Counted from the first letter of the stretch, positions 27,732 through 36,910 are shown. The stretch: DNA of 64,000 bases from Anabaena azotica FACHB-119 (GCF_014697625.1 NZ_JACJSG010000025.1:1-64000), one strand, 5' to 3'. Numbers and translations are program-made. The notes: a model not told the origin generated them from the sequence alone.

Positions 27732-28922
27732 ATGGTTAGCATCAACCAGGATGGTGTAAATACTATTTCACCAGAACTTCAAGCTAAGTTTAACGCCGTT
27801 CTTGAACCTTTTTTTTCTGAATATCATCGTGAGCGTTGCTATCCTGGGCTAATTTTTAGACAGGGAAAGCGAACTATGCTGCAAATCAATGTACCTGCAA
27901 GTGATTTCTCTGGACTTCTACAAGCAAAACCATCCAAGGATAATGATCCTGATTCTGGAAAAAATCGCCCAGAAGTAAAAGGTCATGCAGAAGAAATCAA
28001 AGAATACATAGTTGACCGTGCTAGGAAGGAAAAACCTTGGATTGTAGGAACTCTGACTGCGAATGTCAATCCAAAAGATATCGCAATTATTAACTTGGGT
28101 AGAGGTATTTGTTTAGTTGTTATTCGTCGTGGCGTTAAATTAGACATCACAGATGGACAGCATCGTAAACGTGCTATTCATGAATTAATCGAAAGTCCAG
28201 AAAGTTATTTAATTAGTGATGATGATTTCCCCATTACGCTGGTTTTAGAGGGAGATTTTCGCCAATGTCAGACAGATTTTAGAGACATGGCACAAACAAG
28301 ACAGTTAGATAAATCATTGTTATTATCATTTGGAGAATTTTCTGGTCGAGTTGGCATTACCAAAGAATTAGTCCAAAGAGTGCCAATGTTTCTAGGTAAA
28401 ACAGAGAAGATTAAATCTTCCCCAGCTACTAAACAAAAACTCATTTATACAACTAACTATATAGCTAGGTTTGTAAGTTGTGTTTTCACTAATGATCCGA
28501 ATAATCAACTACGAGATTATGATGTTTATGAAGCATCAGATTCTTTAGTTATTTGTCTGAATAAATTTTTCTCACAATGTAGTAATACAGAGTATATATT
28601 TGATACTCCAGTTGAGGAATTAACTGAGGATGAAGTAGCTTCTTTTAAAGAAGATTGTCTTTTAGGTGTAAGTGTTGGGTTGGAGGTGTTAGGACGTTTA
28701 TTACACAGCACTTATTCACCAATGGACAACTATTTCAATGAAGAAAAAGTATGGCAACTTTCACAGATAAATTGGTCGAGAGAAAATCCTCTTTGGAAAG
28801 ATAACGTAGTGCGAATAGATCCCAAACCTAAAAATCCAGATAAGCCTTATAAATTATCTACTGCGGCAAATGCTGTTAATGATGCAGTTAAAATGGCAAT
28901 AGCTAGTTTGGGATGGATTTAA
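27732..28922 (+). CDS. dndB: DGQHR-domain (DndB-like) protein 2
   Basis: 396 residues, closer to the usual DndB length. The motif is TDGQHRKRAIHELIE near residues 140-153, followed by FRDMAQTRQLDKSLLLSF, a region characteristic of DndB. It diverges strongly from the 532-residue upstream copy, so this is not a recent duplication. It probably shares a transcript with that gene. The stop codon lies 33 bp from the convergent gene at 28956-29429. Confidence 0.8.
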   Translation: MVSINQDGVNTISPELQAKFNAVLEPFFSEYHRERCYPGLIFRQGKRTMLQINVPASDFSGLLQAKPSKDNDPDSGKNRPEVKGHAEEIKEYIVDRARKEKPWIVGTLTANVNPKDIAIINLGRGICLVVIRRGVKLDITDGQHRKRAIHELIESPESYLISDDDFPITLVLEGDFRQCQTDFRDMAQTRQLDKSLLLSFGEFSGRVGITKELVQRVPMFLGKTEKIKSSPATKQKLIYTTNYIARFVSCVFTNDPNNQLRDYDVYEASDSLVICLNKFFSQCSNTEYIFDTPVEELTEDEVASFKEDCLLGVSVGLEVLGRLLHSTYSPMDNYFNEEKVWQLSQINWSRENPLWKDNVVRIDPKPKNPDKPYKLSTAANAVNDAVKMAIASLGWI

Positions 28923-28955
28923 TTAATCAGTCTTTGATTATTCATCTCAGATTAA

Positions 28956-29429
28956 TTAAAAGAGGAATTTAGTTAAATTAAATTCCTCTTCCTCTTCATC
29001 TGCGCGAGTTCGTTCATAACTAAGGAATAACAAAATTCGCTCTGAGTAATCAACTGCTCCGCGCAACTCATTTTGTAATATCTCTAGCCCCCCATTAGCA
29101 TATTCTTCAAAGATTTGATTACGTAGAGTTTCATATTCTTCTTCATATATAGATAAAATGTTAATTTCCTTAACTTCGGTCATTCCTAATAATTTAATCA
29201 CCACATCATTTCCTACTGAAGCGAAGTATTCTAATCTGATTGGTGATGGTTCTCTTTTAGAAATTTCGCCCAAGGGTACGCGCTTTTTATGCTTTGCACC
29301 TAACGCCGCAGCAAACACAATCACATCAGCGAATGTTTGAAAAGGCCCTGTGCTACCATCTGAAAAGGTCAACGCTTTCACTAAATCCGCTTTATCTTTA
29401 GCAACCCTGATTCTACCAGTTTCTGCCAT
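28956..29429 (-). CDS. Dnd system-associated protein (dnd_assoc_4-like)
   Basis: 157 residues from an ATG. The N-terminus (RVAKDKADLVKAL, FQTFADVIVFAAALG) and the middle segment KRVPLGEISKREPSPIRLEYF resemble the small proteins annotated as Dnd system-associated protein 4. I recall this family from sequence, without a search. It is acidic at the C-terminus (ADEEEEEFNL). It lies convergent to the second DGQHR gene inside the Dnd island. Biochemical role unknown; it is not DndE, which is at 43364. Confidence 0.65.
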   Translation of the reverse strand: MAETGRIRVAKDKADLVKALTFSDGSTGPFQTFADVIVFAAALGAKHKKRVPLGEISKREPSPIRLEYFASVGNDVVIKLLGMTEVKEINILSIYEEEYETLRNQIFEEYANGGLEILQNELRGAVDYSERILLFLSYERTRADEEEEEFNLTKFLF

Positions 29430-29499
29430 GTTTTAAATATCTACTTTGTCGCTATTGTAACAGAAGGGTACAAGTAAGCCAATTTTAGATAATTATTTT

Positions 29500-29715
29500 A
29501 TACTAAGTGCTTGAGCGATCGCCCCCGTACCCCCACCTCACAAGTGTAGGTTTTTAATATAGCAGTGAGTAAGGACTATAAAACTAACGAGAAAATCATT
29601 GTTTCATCCACCCCTACACCCCTACACCCCTACACCCTTACACCCCAAACCAAGGTTTTTGGAACACCAATAAAAAACCTACACCTGTCAGCGTACCCCC
29701 ACACCCTACAGAGGT
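29500..29715. repeat. Inverted-repeat element with ACCCCTAC minisatellite
   Basis: Left arm GTACCCCCACCTCACAAG with GTGTAGGTTTTTA; right arm TAAAAAACCTACACCTGT with CAGCGTACCCCCA. The interior includes a run of ACACCCCT units. About 200 bp, between two minus-strand genes. Confidence 0.7.
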
Positions 29716-29724
29716 AATTCACAA

Positions 29725-30294
29725 TTACAAGAATAACTGGACATCTTCATAAACTAAGGATATGGGAAACCGAAAATTTACCGTTGCTAAATCAACCTCA
29801 TCGCCTTCTTCGTAAGAATGTAACTCCCAAAGCCCTTTTTCATTCAACCGAAAACAATCTATACTAATTTTTTCCCCATCGATCAGCACATATTCTTGTA
29901 AAGTCTGCATCCGGCGATATTGCTTAAATTTAGCACCACGGTCATAAGCTTCTGTACTAGGAGAAAGAACCTCAACAATTAAACAGGGATATTGAAGAAA
30001 TTTGTTAGCTTGTCTATCTCGTTCGTCACAACTGACCACAACATCAGGGTAAAAAAACGGGCCATTCTCAGATACTGCTACTTTTGCATCCGCCATAAAA
30101 GCACGACAGGAACCGCCACGTAGATGACTTTTTAATGCTGATGCTAAGTTTAAGGCAATAGTAGTATGACCAAGAGTTCCCCCAGTCATAGCAAATGCTT
30201 CACCATTGACATACTCATATTTAATATCTTGGCGTTCTTCCCATTCCAGATATTCTTGAGGAGACATATAATTTATGTCTGGACTCGCAACCAT
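29725..30294 (-). CDS. Uma2 family (DUF820) PD-(D/E)XK-fold protein
   Basis: 189 residues. N-terminal YMSPQEYLEWEERQDIKYEY and the core FYPDVVVSCDE...CLIVEVLSPSTEAYDRGAKF are the classic Uma2/DUF820 pattern: an acidic residue in PDVVV and E in VEVLS of a restriction-endonuclease-like fold. These proteins are abundant and multi-copy in cyanobacteria. Function is unproven, though a nuclease activity is often inferred. It lies inside the Dnd island but is probably independent. Confidence 0.85.
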   Translation of the reverse strand: MVASPDINYMSPQEYLEWEERQDIKYEYVNGEAFAMTGGTLGHTTIALNLASALKSHLRGGSCRAFMADAKVAVSENGPFFYPDVVVSCDERDRQANKFLQYPCLIVEVLSPSTEAYDRGAKFKQYRRMQTLQEYVLIDGEKISIDCFRLNEKGLWELHSYEEGDEVDLATVNFRFPISLVYEDVQLFL

Positions 30295-30299
30295 AAGCT

Positions 30300-30474
30300 A
30301 CTCCCTTTTTTCTCCACTTTAACCAAGAAAAACTAATGACGGCTACTTCTGCCCGTGTTAATGTAGCGTTGGGGCGAAAAGTGCCGTCAGAATAATCTGT
30401 GATTTTGGGTATCTGCAAAAGCGGCGGAGTTTGATAGCATCAGGACGATGGCGATCGCAACTAACTTCTGTAAT
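30300..30474 (-). pseudogene. Remnant of an SLH-domain secreted protein
   Basis: One minus-strand frame reads a signal-peptide-like KLVAIAIVLMLSNSAAFAD. The adjacent frame continues as ITDYSDGTFRPNATLTRAE, a clear S-layer homology motif. The two are joined only by a frameshift near 30410. The SLH frame runs into the Uma2 start region. No complete gene exists, so this is a fragment left by deletion. Confidence 0.6.
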
Positions 30475-31149
30475 CTAGCGGGAAAACATAGCGATCGCTG
30501 GTATAAGTTCGTAAGAACCACTTTTAATTAAAATCGAGCATCCCAAGTAGATTAACACAAAGGGAAACACTTTCCGCGCATGACGAGCCAAAATAGGAGC
30601 CATCAGAGGATTGCGTACCATTTTATAGGATAGCAAACACCATACACCAACTGTACAATAGCAGACAGATATAATTACCCCTAGACTGTGAAAGTTACTG
30701 CTGGCAAATAGGGGGACATAAATCCCAATATTGTTACCACCATTGGCGAGAGTTACAGCAGAAACACGGTAAGTTTGAGGATCGCGCAGGGTTGCTAATA
30801 GAGATTTTTTGCTTCGTCCAGAAGTAGGAGAAGCATGGAAATCAATTGATACATCCTGTACCGTATCTTCTTGCTTCTCTTTAGTTAATAGATGATTAAT
30901 ACCAATAGCGATAGGTAAAAAACCTAACAATCCTATCCAAGATGCTGGTAGCATTAAGCCACCAAAGAAGCCTGGAAGACTAGCAAGTACCAGTATGGTA
31001 AACCCTATAAATTCACCAAGAATAACATTTTGGGGGCGAAAGGTGCGGTTGACTTTACCAAAGAAAGCAGTCAGATATAGATTATCATCGAAAGTAGTGG
31101 CAAAAGCAACAGAGATTCCCAGAAGAATAGTAGTGATAAGCCAAGTCAT
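30475..31149 (-). CDS. CadD-like cadmium resistance/transport family protein
   Basis: 224 residues from the ATG at 31147-31149. A TTG at 31200 would add 17 residues. Five to six membrane helices. The N-terminal TTILLGISVAFATTFDDNLYLTAFF motif with an Asp pair in the first helices is typical of the CadD cadmium transporter group. Family members export Cd2+ or similar cations, but the cyanobacterial versions are uncharacterised. The SLH remnant lies immediately downstream. Confidence 0.75.
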   Translation of the reverse strand: MTWLITTILLGISVAFATTFDDNLYLTAFFGKVNRTFRPQNVILGEFIGFTILVLASLPGFFGGLMLPASWIGLLGFLPIAIGINHLLTKEKQEDTVQDVSIDFHASPTSGRSKKSLLATLRDPQTYRVSAVTLANGGNNIGIYVPLFASSNFHSLGVIISVCYCTVGVWCLLSYKMVRNPLMAPILARHARKVFPFVLIYLGCSILIKSGSYELIPAIAMFSR

Positions 31150-31334
31150 GGTATTTGCTGAAGGTAAAAATGCCCCATTGTTGGGAGGATTTATGGACAA
31201 TTTCCATCGATTGATGGACGTTTTGGTTTAGCAAGTAAGGTACCTTAGCCGCGCATGAATTTAATATTAAGTCTGGTATCTCGATAAAATCAAATCTTCT
31301 TTTTTTTTAAAACGATAAATAGAATTTATTATTA

Positions 31335-31395
31335 AGTATGTAGTAAGCACTTTAGTGCTGAGATAGATAAGGACTAAAGTCCTTACTACGAGCTT
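31335..31395. repeat. Hairpin repeat (GTAGTAAG...CTTACTAC)
   Basis: TGTAGTAAGCACTTTAGTGC and GGACTAAAGTCCTTACTACGAG form nested hairpins. The same unit recurs at 58487-58540 and in part at 53505-53525 and 14250-14280. It lies between the CadD-like and ATPase genes, which are about 280 bp apart. Confidence 0.75.
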
Positions 31396-31432
31396 ATTCA
31401 GAGGCTATATTGTCTGTGGAAATTAAGGAACT

Positions 31433-33505
31433 TTACCAAGCACGTTCTACTGCGATGACTTCGGTGTATTCAAACTCATTAGGACTCTGTTTCACCAGAG
31501 GATAGTTTTCTCCACCTAACTCAATATAATCTTGTTCACAATCTGGTTTAGAAGAGTAATATATCAGCACATATTCCCTACCAATTCTATCGGCAATTTC
31601 TGCTTCCACTTCACCCCGCCATTGGGTTTTTGTCACTAATATTATCAATTGATTTGCTAATTCAGGTAAGGTTTGGGCAATTCTGCGGCGATAGGTTTCA
31701 TCCAAGCTACCAAATGGTGAATCCATGACAATGGGAAAGGTGCTACTGTCGGGTATAGTTAAGATTTTTCGCTTCTCACTCCATTCTCTGACTTTATCAA
31801 TGATGCTAGCAATAAAGGATAGGCTGAGGATTTGATTTTCCCCAGTGGAAGCTGCGACTAATGCTTCAACTCCTGATGTATTTTCTACTAGAGTTAATTC
31901 ATATTTATCGCTGATTTTCGGTACATAAGGAGTAAAAGATATAGAGTTAAATATTTCTTGTAATCGCTTTTCCAATTGCAGACGAAATTGCTTTTCTTGA
32001 CGGTTCCGCACTTCCGTTAATCGTTCAATTGCGTCTTGTGTAGCGTTAATGCGCCTTTGTGCTAATAGCTGTCTTTCTTCGTTGAGTTTTTGTTTAGCAA
32101 TTTGTTTAACTAAAGCATCGATATCAGTTTTTAGATGTGCAGTTTGTTGTTGATTTGCACCTTGTTCTCGATTTAATTCATCAATTTTACCTTCAATCTC
32201 ATCCAAGCGTTTTTGTAAACTGCTAATTTCTTCATTCGCATCTTTCCGCAAACGTTCCTGAATAGTCTCTAATTCCTGCTCAACTTGAGCTATATTTTGA
32301 CGTAACTGATTAATTCTTACTTGTTCCCTATCGACTTCTTCCCAAAATGCGATCGCCTGCTTATCAATTTCCTCTACTTGGGCGCTCATGCGAATTGCTG
32401 TCTCTTCTACAGCCGAGGAACCTGCTTGATTTAACCAAAGACTCACATTCGTATGCGAGTGATTTCCTTGATGTAATTCTGCACCACAAATACAACGTCG
32501 AGACTTGAGTAATTCATTAATAAATTCCCGCGAAATTCCCGTTGTCAATTCACCGCGTTGTTTCAAATCCTGCATTATCTGCCGGAATTGCTTGGTAGTA
32601 TCTGATAGTAATACTGTGTAACCCCTGGCGGAAATAATTTTCTTTAAGGTTTCTCTCGTTTGGCGTAAGCTTTCTTGATTTGCCGTTTTTTGATTCTCTA
32701 ATTCTTGTCTTCTCTGTTGTAGTTCTTTCGCCGCACTCAATTCTTGTAAACGATTACCCGTTTCTTTTTTAAAGGTTTGTTGATACTCCAACTCTTGCTT
32801 AATTTCTGCTTGGCGAGTGTTGATACGTTCAATTTCTTGTTCTAATTTTTCTTGTTCACGCAAAAGCTGTTTAATTTCCGAGTCACCAACAGCTTTTAAC
32901 TCATTTTCTAAACTTTTCTTCGCCTCTCCCAAATGTCTAATCGAACGGTTAATTACTTCCACACCCAAAAATATTTTAGTCGCTTCCGCAATTTCCGCTT
33001 TTTTATCAGAACGCACTATTTCTTCTATGCGTTCCCCATCGAAGAAGAAATATTGATGTAAGCTGATAGGTAAAATTTGCCCGATAATTTCTTCTGGTTG
33101 CTGGCTGGGATAATACCATCTACCGTCATCCCCAGCAACCTGCATCAGTAATTCTGTTTTACCCACTGCAAAGTCGGTTTTATTTTTATAGCCCTTACAC
33201 TGGCGTTTAACGTTGTAGCGTTTGCCTTCGTGTTCCCAGTTAATTTCTACCCAACATTCTACAGCTTGTCCAATTGTAGCTTCAGCGATCGCTCGTTTAT
33301 TCACCAGTTGTTCTGTTGAAGCAAAAGCCGCACTAAACTTCTCATATAATACCCAGGTAAAGGCATTGAGTAAACTAGTCTTACCTGAGCCATTATTCCC
33401 ATGAATAATCGTCGTATTGAGAACATCCCCCCCTGCAATAACTATCTCTGGTGTTCTGCCATAAAATGAGCGAAAATTACACAACTTAATTGAAGTCAGC
33501 TTCAT
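31433..33505 (-). CDS. SMC/Rad50-like AAA ATPase linked to the Dnd island
   Basis: 690 residues. Walker A GNNGSGKTSLLNAF lies near residues 36-49. Long coiled coils cover about 190-520. A CxxC-type motif (RRCICGAEL) at the coiled-coil apex near residue 338 resembles a Rad50 zinc hook. Walker B/D-loop FPIVMDSPFGSLDE is near the C-terminus, with ENQILSLSFIAS as signature. It is distinct from DndD, which shows no such CxxC, though both belong to the same broad group. The start overlaps the stop of a 57-residue ORF (ATGA), so the two are translationally coupled. A restriction-like or DNA-processing effector is inferred from context. Confidence 0.8.
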   Translation of the reverse strand: MKLTSIKLCNFRSFYGRTPEIVIAGGDVLNTTIIHGNNGSGKTSLLNAFTWVLYEKFSAAFASTEQLVNKRAIAEATIGQAVECWVEINWEHEGKRYNVKRQCKGYKNKTDFAVGKTELLMQVAGDDGRWYYPSQQPEEIIGQILPISLHQYFFFDGERIEEIVRSDKKAEIAEATKIFLGVEVINRSIRHLGEAKKSLENELKAVGDSEIKQLLREQEKLEQEIERINTRQAEIKQELEYQQTFKKETGNRLQELSAAKELQQRRQELENQKTANQESLRQTRETLKKIISARGYTVLLSDTTKQFRQIMQDLKQRGELTTGISREFINELLKSRRCICGAELHQGNHSHTNVSLWLNQAGSSAVEETAIRMSAQVEEIDKQAIAFWEEVDREQVRINQLRQNIAQVEQELETIQERLRKDANEEISSLQKRLDEIEGKIDELNREQGANQQQTAHLKTDIDALVKQIAKQKLNEERQLLAQRRINATQDAIERLTEVRNRQEKQFRLQLEKRLQEIFNSISFTPYVPKISDKYELTLVENTSGVEALVAASTGENQILSLSFIASIIDKVREWSEKRKILTIPDSSTFPIVMDSPFGSLDETYRRRIAQTLPELANQLIILVTKTQWRGEVEAEIADRIGREYVLIYYSSKPDCEQDYIELGGENYPLVKQSPNEFEYTEVIAVERAW

Positions 33506-33675
33506 CGTACCGCTTCCTTCACAATTGTCAAAATATCATCATTGATGGGGCTATTACTTTTTTTATCTAGCCGACTTTTTTCCAAATGCCATACCCGCTC
33601 AATAATTTGCCGCACCTCCGGCGGAGCGTTAATAATTGGCTCTTGCACATCATCGATATTTTGCTCTTGGGACAT
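33502..33675 (-). CDS. Small accessory protein (57 residues) coupled to the ATPase
   Basis: ATG at 33673-33675; its TGA overlaps the ATPase ATG by the ATGA arrangement. 57 residues: an acidic N-terminus (MSQEQNIDDVQEPI), a predicted helix PPEVRQIIERVWHLEKSRLD, and a second helix NDDILTIVKEAVR. The tight overlap argues strongly that it is translated. It resembles the small proteins annotated beside DNA-modification ATPases, though I cannot confirm a family. A co-subunit or assembly factor is the likely role. Confidence 0.7.
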   Translation of the reverse strand: MSQEQNIDDVQEPIINAPPEVRQIIERVWHLEKSRLDKKSNSPINDDILTIVKEAVR

Positions 33676-34236
33676 CTTGATCTAGCAATAGGTTATCCTT
33701 TATTTTAGCCGCGTCTATCGTTGATTCTACATCCTTAAAGCTACGATTAGTCTTATTTTGAATTTAGGCAAATTATGCTAGGAAAATTTTCTAAGTTTTT
33801 CCCAAAAATGACTTTATTTTTGTAATATTTGCTGATACAATAAAAATCTAGACGATTTTCATCATAATGGGATGTATCCTGCTGTAAAAATTTTGCTAAC
33901 ATCCCATTGTACTTAATATCATTATGGCATATTGCGTACAAATATTTCCCACCTCAAATAACAAATTTTCCGATTCTGACAATCTTGTGACTGACATCAA
34001 TAAATAGAATGACTAAACTAAACCTAACTTGAGATTATCGGGTTTCGCGCTCAACCCTCTACTAGTCAGCTTATCGAGCATTGATAAGATAATGATGTGG
34101 ATATAAAAAATACCGACTTAACCTGACAAGCGCGGGTGTAGATATTCACAACCCCCACACCCAGCCCCGATTGTGAAGTAAAATCAATAAAGTCAAATAC
34201 AATATCAACCAAAGCGCTGTATTTTAAGCGAGCTTT
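33676..34236. other. Intergenic region upstream of prfB
   Basis: AT-rich, with a GGGATGTAT...ACATCCCA inverted repeat around 33868-33908. The 33753-33941 minus-strand frame has neither a ribosome-binding site nor typical composition. The prfB promoter probably lies in 34050-34230. Confidence 0.4.
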
Positions 34237-35359
34237 ATGGAAGTTTTAGAACTCAAACGCGAAATCGAAACGTTGTCTAGCCGCCTGGGTAAAACCCAGG
34301 ACTATCTTTGACGTACCTGCACTCAAAGCCAAAATTCAAGACCTAGAACAAATAGCAGCACAGCCGGAATTTTGGGATGACCAAAACCAAGCCCAAAAAA
34401 CGCTGCAAGAACTCAACGACCTCAAAGCCCACCTCGATAGGTATTATCAGTGGCACACCAATTTAGAGGATACTAAGGCAGTGGTTGAGTTATTGGAATT
34501 AGAAACCGACGAAGCACTATTGCAAGAAGCGGAATCAACAATTACTAAACTCAATCGTGACCTAGACCAGTGGGAATTACAACAGTTATTATCCGGCCCC
34601 TACGATGCAGAAGGGGCAGTATTAACAATTAACGCTGGTGCTGGTGGCACAGATGCTCAAGATTGGGCATTTATGCTGCTGAGGATGTATACTCGCTGGG
34701 CGGAAGCGCAAGGTTACAAGGTAACTTTAGCCGAAGAGTCTGAGGGTGACGAAGCTGGGATCAAGTCAGCCACCTTAGAAATTACTGGTCGCTACGCCTA
34801 CGGTTACTTGCGGTCAGAAACAGGGACTCATCGCTTAGTGAGAATTTCCCCCTTCAACGCCAATGGCAAACGCCAAACCAGTTTCGCTGGGGTGGAAGTC
34901 ATGCCACAGTTGGATAACACAGTGCAGTTAGACATCCCCGAAAAGGACTTGGAAATTACTACAACCAGGTCTGGCGGTAAAGGTGGACAGAACGTTAACA
35001 AAGTAGAAACAGCCGTGCGGGTGGTTCACCTTCCGACAGGTATTGCTGTGCGCTGTACAGAAGAACGTTCTCAACTGCAAAACAAAGAAAAAGCCCTCGC
35101 CCGTCTTAAAGCCAAGTTGTTAGTCATTGCCCAAGAGCAAAAAGCCCAAGAAATCGCCCAAATTCGCGGCGATATGGTCGAAGCTTCCTGGGGGAACCAA
35201 ATCCGTAACTATGTATTCCACCCTTACCAGATGGTAAAGGATTTACGTACCAATGCGGAAACAACTGCGATCGCCGACATCATGAACGGCGAACTCGATA
35301 TGTTCATCCAAGCCTATCTACGTCAGGAGAACCAGATAGTAGAAGGGGAAGCTAGTTAA
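34237..35359 (+). CDS. prfB: Peptide chain release factor 2 (programmed +1 frameshift)
   Basis: About 373 residues when read with one +1 shift. It starts at ATG 34237, reads 24 codons to CTT then TGA at 34309-34311, and continues in the +1 frame (Asp-Val-Pro-Ala). RF2 ends translation at UAA/UGA. The stop-recognition tripeptide SPF (VRISPFNANGK) and the catalytic GGQ (SGGKGGQNVNK) are present. The in-frame UGA is the classic autoregulatory site: low RF2 favours the shift. A caller that ignores the shift starts the gene too late, at 34481. Confidence 0.95.
34297..34312 (+). promoter_or_regulatory. prfB +1 frameshift site
   Basis: CCAGGACTATCTTTGAC: slippery CTT followed by TGA C, with an SD-like CAGGA three nucleotides before the CTT codon. 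It matches the bacterial RF2 recoding signal, but the SD-like element is weaker than the Escherichia coli AGGGGG. Confidence 0.9.
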
Positions 35360-35517
35360 AAGATGAGGGGGATGAGGGAGATGAGGGAGCAGAGGAGCAG
35401 AGGAGCAGGGGAGATAGTCTTTTACCTTTCCCCCTTCCCCTTTCCCCCTTCCCCTTTCCCCAATCCCTCCCATCACCTGTTACATTTATATATAAAAGCA
35501 TTTGAAATTTAATCCTT

Positions 35518-35673
35518 ATGAGTAATTCACCATCAACAGAATCTCAACCCAGCTACGTCAAGCTAGCTATGCGAAATATGGTGCGTAAGGGTGGGACTTC
35601 TTTTAAACATTTTTTCTTGACTACAGTGGGACTTTTGGCTGTGCTTGTGGGACTTGCTTATTTAACTCGCTAA
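35518..35673 (+). CDS. DUF3285-like small membrane protein
   Basis: 51 residues. A polar start (MSNSPSTESQ), the conserved SYVKLAMRNMVRKG, then one hydrophobic helix (FFLTTVGLLAVLVGLAYL). It matches the small cyanobacterial DUF3285 proteins from memory. It lies between prfB and ybeY on the same strand, 40 bp before ybeY. The leader contains a C-rich low-complexity stretch. Single-pass membrane protein of unknown function. Confidence 0.8.
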   Translation: MSNSPSTESQPSYVKLAMRNMVRKGGTSFKHFFLTTVGLLAVLVGLAYLTR

Positions 35674-35712
35674 TCAAAAGCAAAAATTGTCAGTGCTGAG
35701 GAGTTTGGGTAT

Positions 35713-36240
35713 TTGGTGCAAGTTGAACTAGATGTACAAGACTATTTCTGTGAATCTTTCCCCCAAGCAGCCCAAGCTGCGGGATATGTGGATAGTCTTA
35801 CGCCTGCAACCTGGGAAGACTGGTTTCATCGCTGGTTAGAAATGCTTGAGTCCTATCTTCCGCCTGCACCAAGCTATGAAATTTGCTTGCGGTTAACTGA
35901 TGATGCCGAAATTCAAGCAATTAATGCACAATACCGTCAGCAAAACAAACCTACAGATGTTTTAGCATTTGCCGCTTTAGAGGTCGATTTACCAGAAAAT
36001 CCGGAAATGATGGCACAGCCGTTGTATCTGGGTGATATCGTGGTTTCAATCAATACGGCACAACGTCAAGCTAATCAACAGGAGCATAGTTTGTCAACTG
36101 AGTTAGCTTGGTTAACAGCTCACGGTTTGTTACATCTGTTGGGCTGGGATCATCCTGATGAAGAAACTTTAATGGCAATGCTAAAACAACAAGTGTTACT
36201 ACTAGATGCGATCGGTATTAATATCAATATTCATCATTAA
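35713..36240 (+). CDS. ybeY: Endoribonuclease YbeY
   Basis: 175 residues from a TTG at 35713; a GTG at 35716 is the alternative. GAGGAG at 35698-35703 fits the TTG best. It acts in 16S rRNA 3'-end maturation and ribosome quality control. The zinc site HGLLHLLGWDH (HxxxHxxxxxH) is near residues 137-147, preceded by KPTDVLAFAA and YLGDIVVS, all diagnostic. Followed 138 bp later by dgkA; ybeY-dgkA is a common pairing in bacteria. Confidence 0.94.
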   Translation: MVQVELDVQDYFCESFPQAAQAAGYVDSLTPATWEDWFHRWLEMLESYLPPAPSYEICLRLTDDAEIQAINAQYRQQNKPTDVLAFAALEVDLPENPEMMAQPLYLGDIVVSINTAQRQANQQEHSLSTELAWLTAHGLLHLLGWDHPDEETLMAMLKQQVLLLDAIGININIHH

Positions 36241-36377
36241 GAATTTACCCATCCTTAAGTATTTATTCCTAATAACCATTTTATAATACTTTAAGAGAAA
36301 ATTGCCTAAAAACACATAGCAGATTAAAATCGGCAAAGATTATTCATTAACCTAGTTTAATTTTTATTTTTAAGCCT

Positions 36378-36833
36378 ATGCCTCAACAAGTTACCCAATC
36401 ACCAACGCCAAACAGCATACCATCACTACTAATGAAAGAACGGGAACTTTCTTGGCAAGTCGCCACTAACTTATTGATTAGCTTTAAATATGCTTGGGCG
36501 GGAATTATCTATAGTTTTCAAACTCAGCGTAATTTTCGCATTCATGTGAGTGTATGTGTTTTGGCGATCGCTTTAAGTATTTTCTTACATTTGCCATCTG
36601 TAGAGATAGCCATTATCGGCATTACTAGCGGTTTAGTCTTGGTGATGGAGTTGTTGAATACGGCGATCGAGTCGGTTGTAGACTTGACAGTAAAACAAAG
36701 TTACCACGAGTTGGCAAAAGTTGCTAAAGACTGTGCCGCCGGTGCAGTGCTAGTTTCGGCTATGGTAGCAGTGCTAGTTGCCGCAATTCTAATACTTCCA
36801 CCTCTGGTAGTTGTGATTAGGTCGGCTTTATGA
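36378..36833 (+). CDS. dgkA: Diacylglycerol/undecaprenol kinase family protein
   Basis: 151 residues. Three membrane helices after a 35-residue cytoplasmic head. The family motif MELLNTAIESVVDL sits in the middle, with a further Lys-Asp-Cys-Ala-Ala-Gly motif (KDCAAGAVLVSA) in the last third. These integral membrane kinases phosphorylate diacylglycerol or undecaprenol. Position next to ybeY supports a role in envelope precursor recycling. Confidence 0.92.
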   Translation: MPQQVTQSPTPNSIPSLLMKERELSWQVATNLLISFKYAWAGIIYSFQTQRNFRIHVSVCVLAIALSIFLHLPSVEIAIIGITSGLVLVMELLNTAIESVVDLTVKQSYHELAKVAKDCAAGAVLVSAMVAVLVAAILILPPLVVVIRSAL

Positions 36834-36864
36834 ATATCATGGTCGGGAATAGTCAGAAAATAGC

Positions 36865-36897
36865 AGAGGGAATTGGCGATCGCTAAATCCCTCTTCT
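36865..36897 (+). terminator. Possible dgkA terminator hairpin
   Basis: AGAGGGA pairs with TCCCTCT around a 16-nt loop that holds GGCGATCGC. It lies 30 bp after dgkA. No strong T run follows, so it is tentative. Confidence 0.35.
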
Positions 36898-36910
36898 AAA
36901 ATTATCAAGA

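Noticed and set aside
28918..28960. Terminator between the second DGQHR gene and the convergent gene
   Set aside because: TTTAATTAATC/GATTAATTAAA can pair, but the stem is all A/T-rich with a 21-nt loop and no T run.
28956..29429. Reading this gene as dndE
   Set aside because: Sequence does not fit DndE, and a clear DndE lies at 43364-43765.
33753..33941. 62-codon minus-strand ORF upstream of prfB
   Set aside because: AT-rich and Asn/Lys/Tyr-heavy, with no SD and no neighbour relation.
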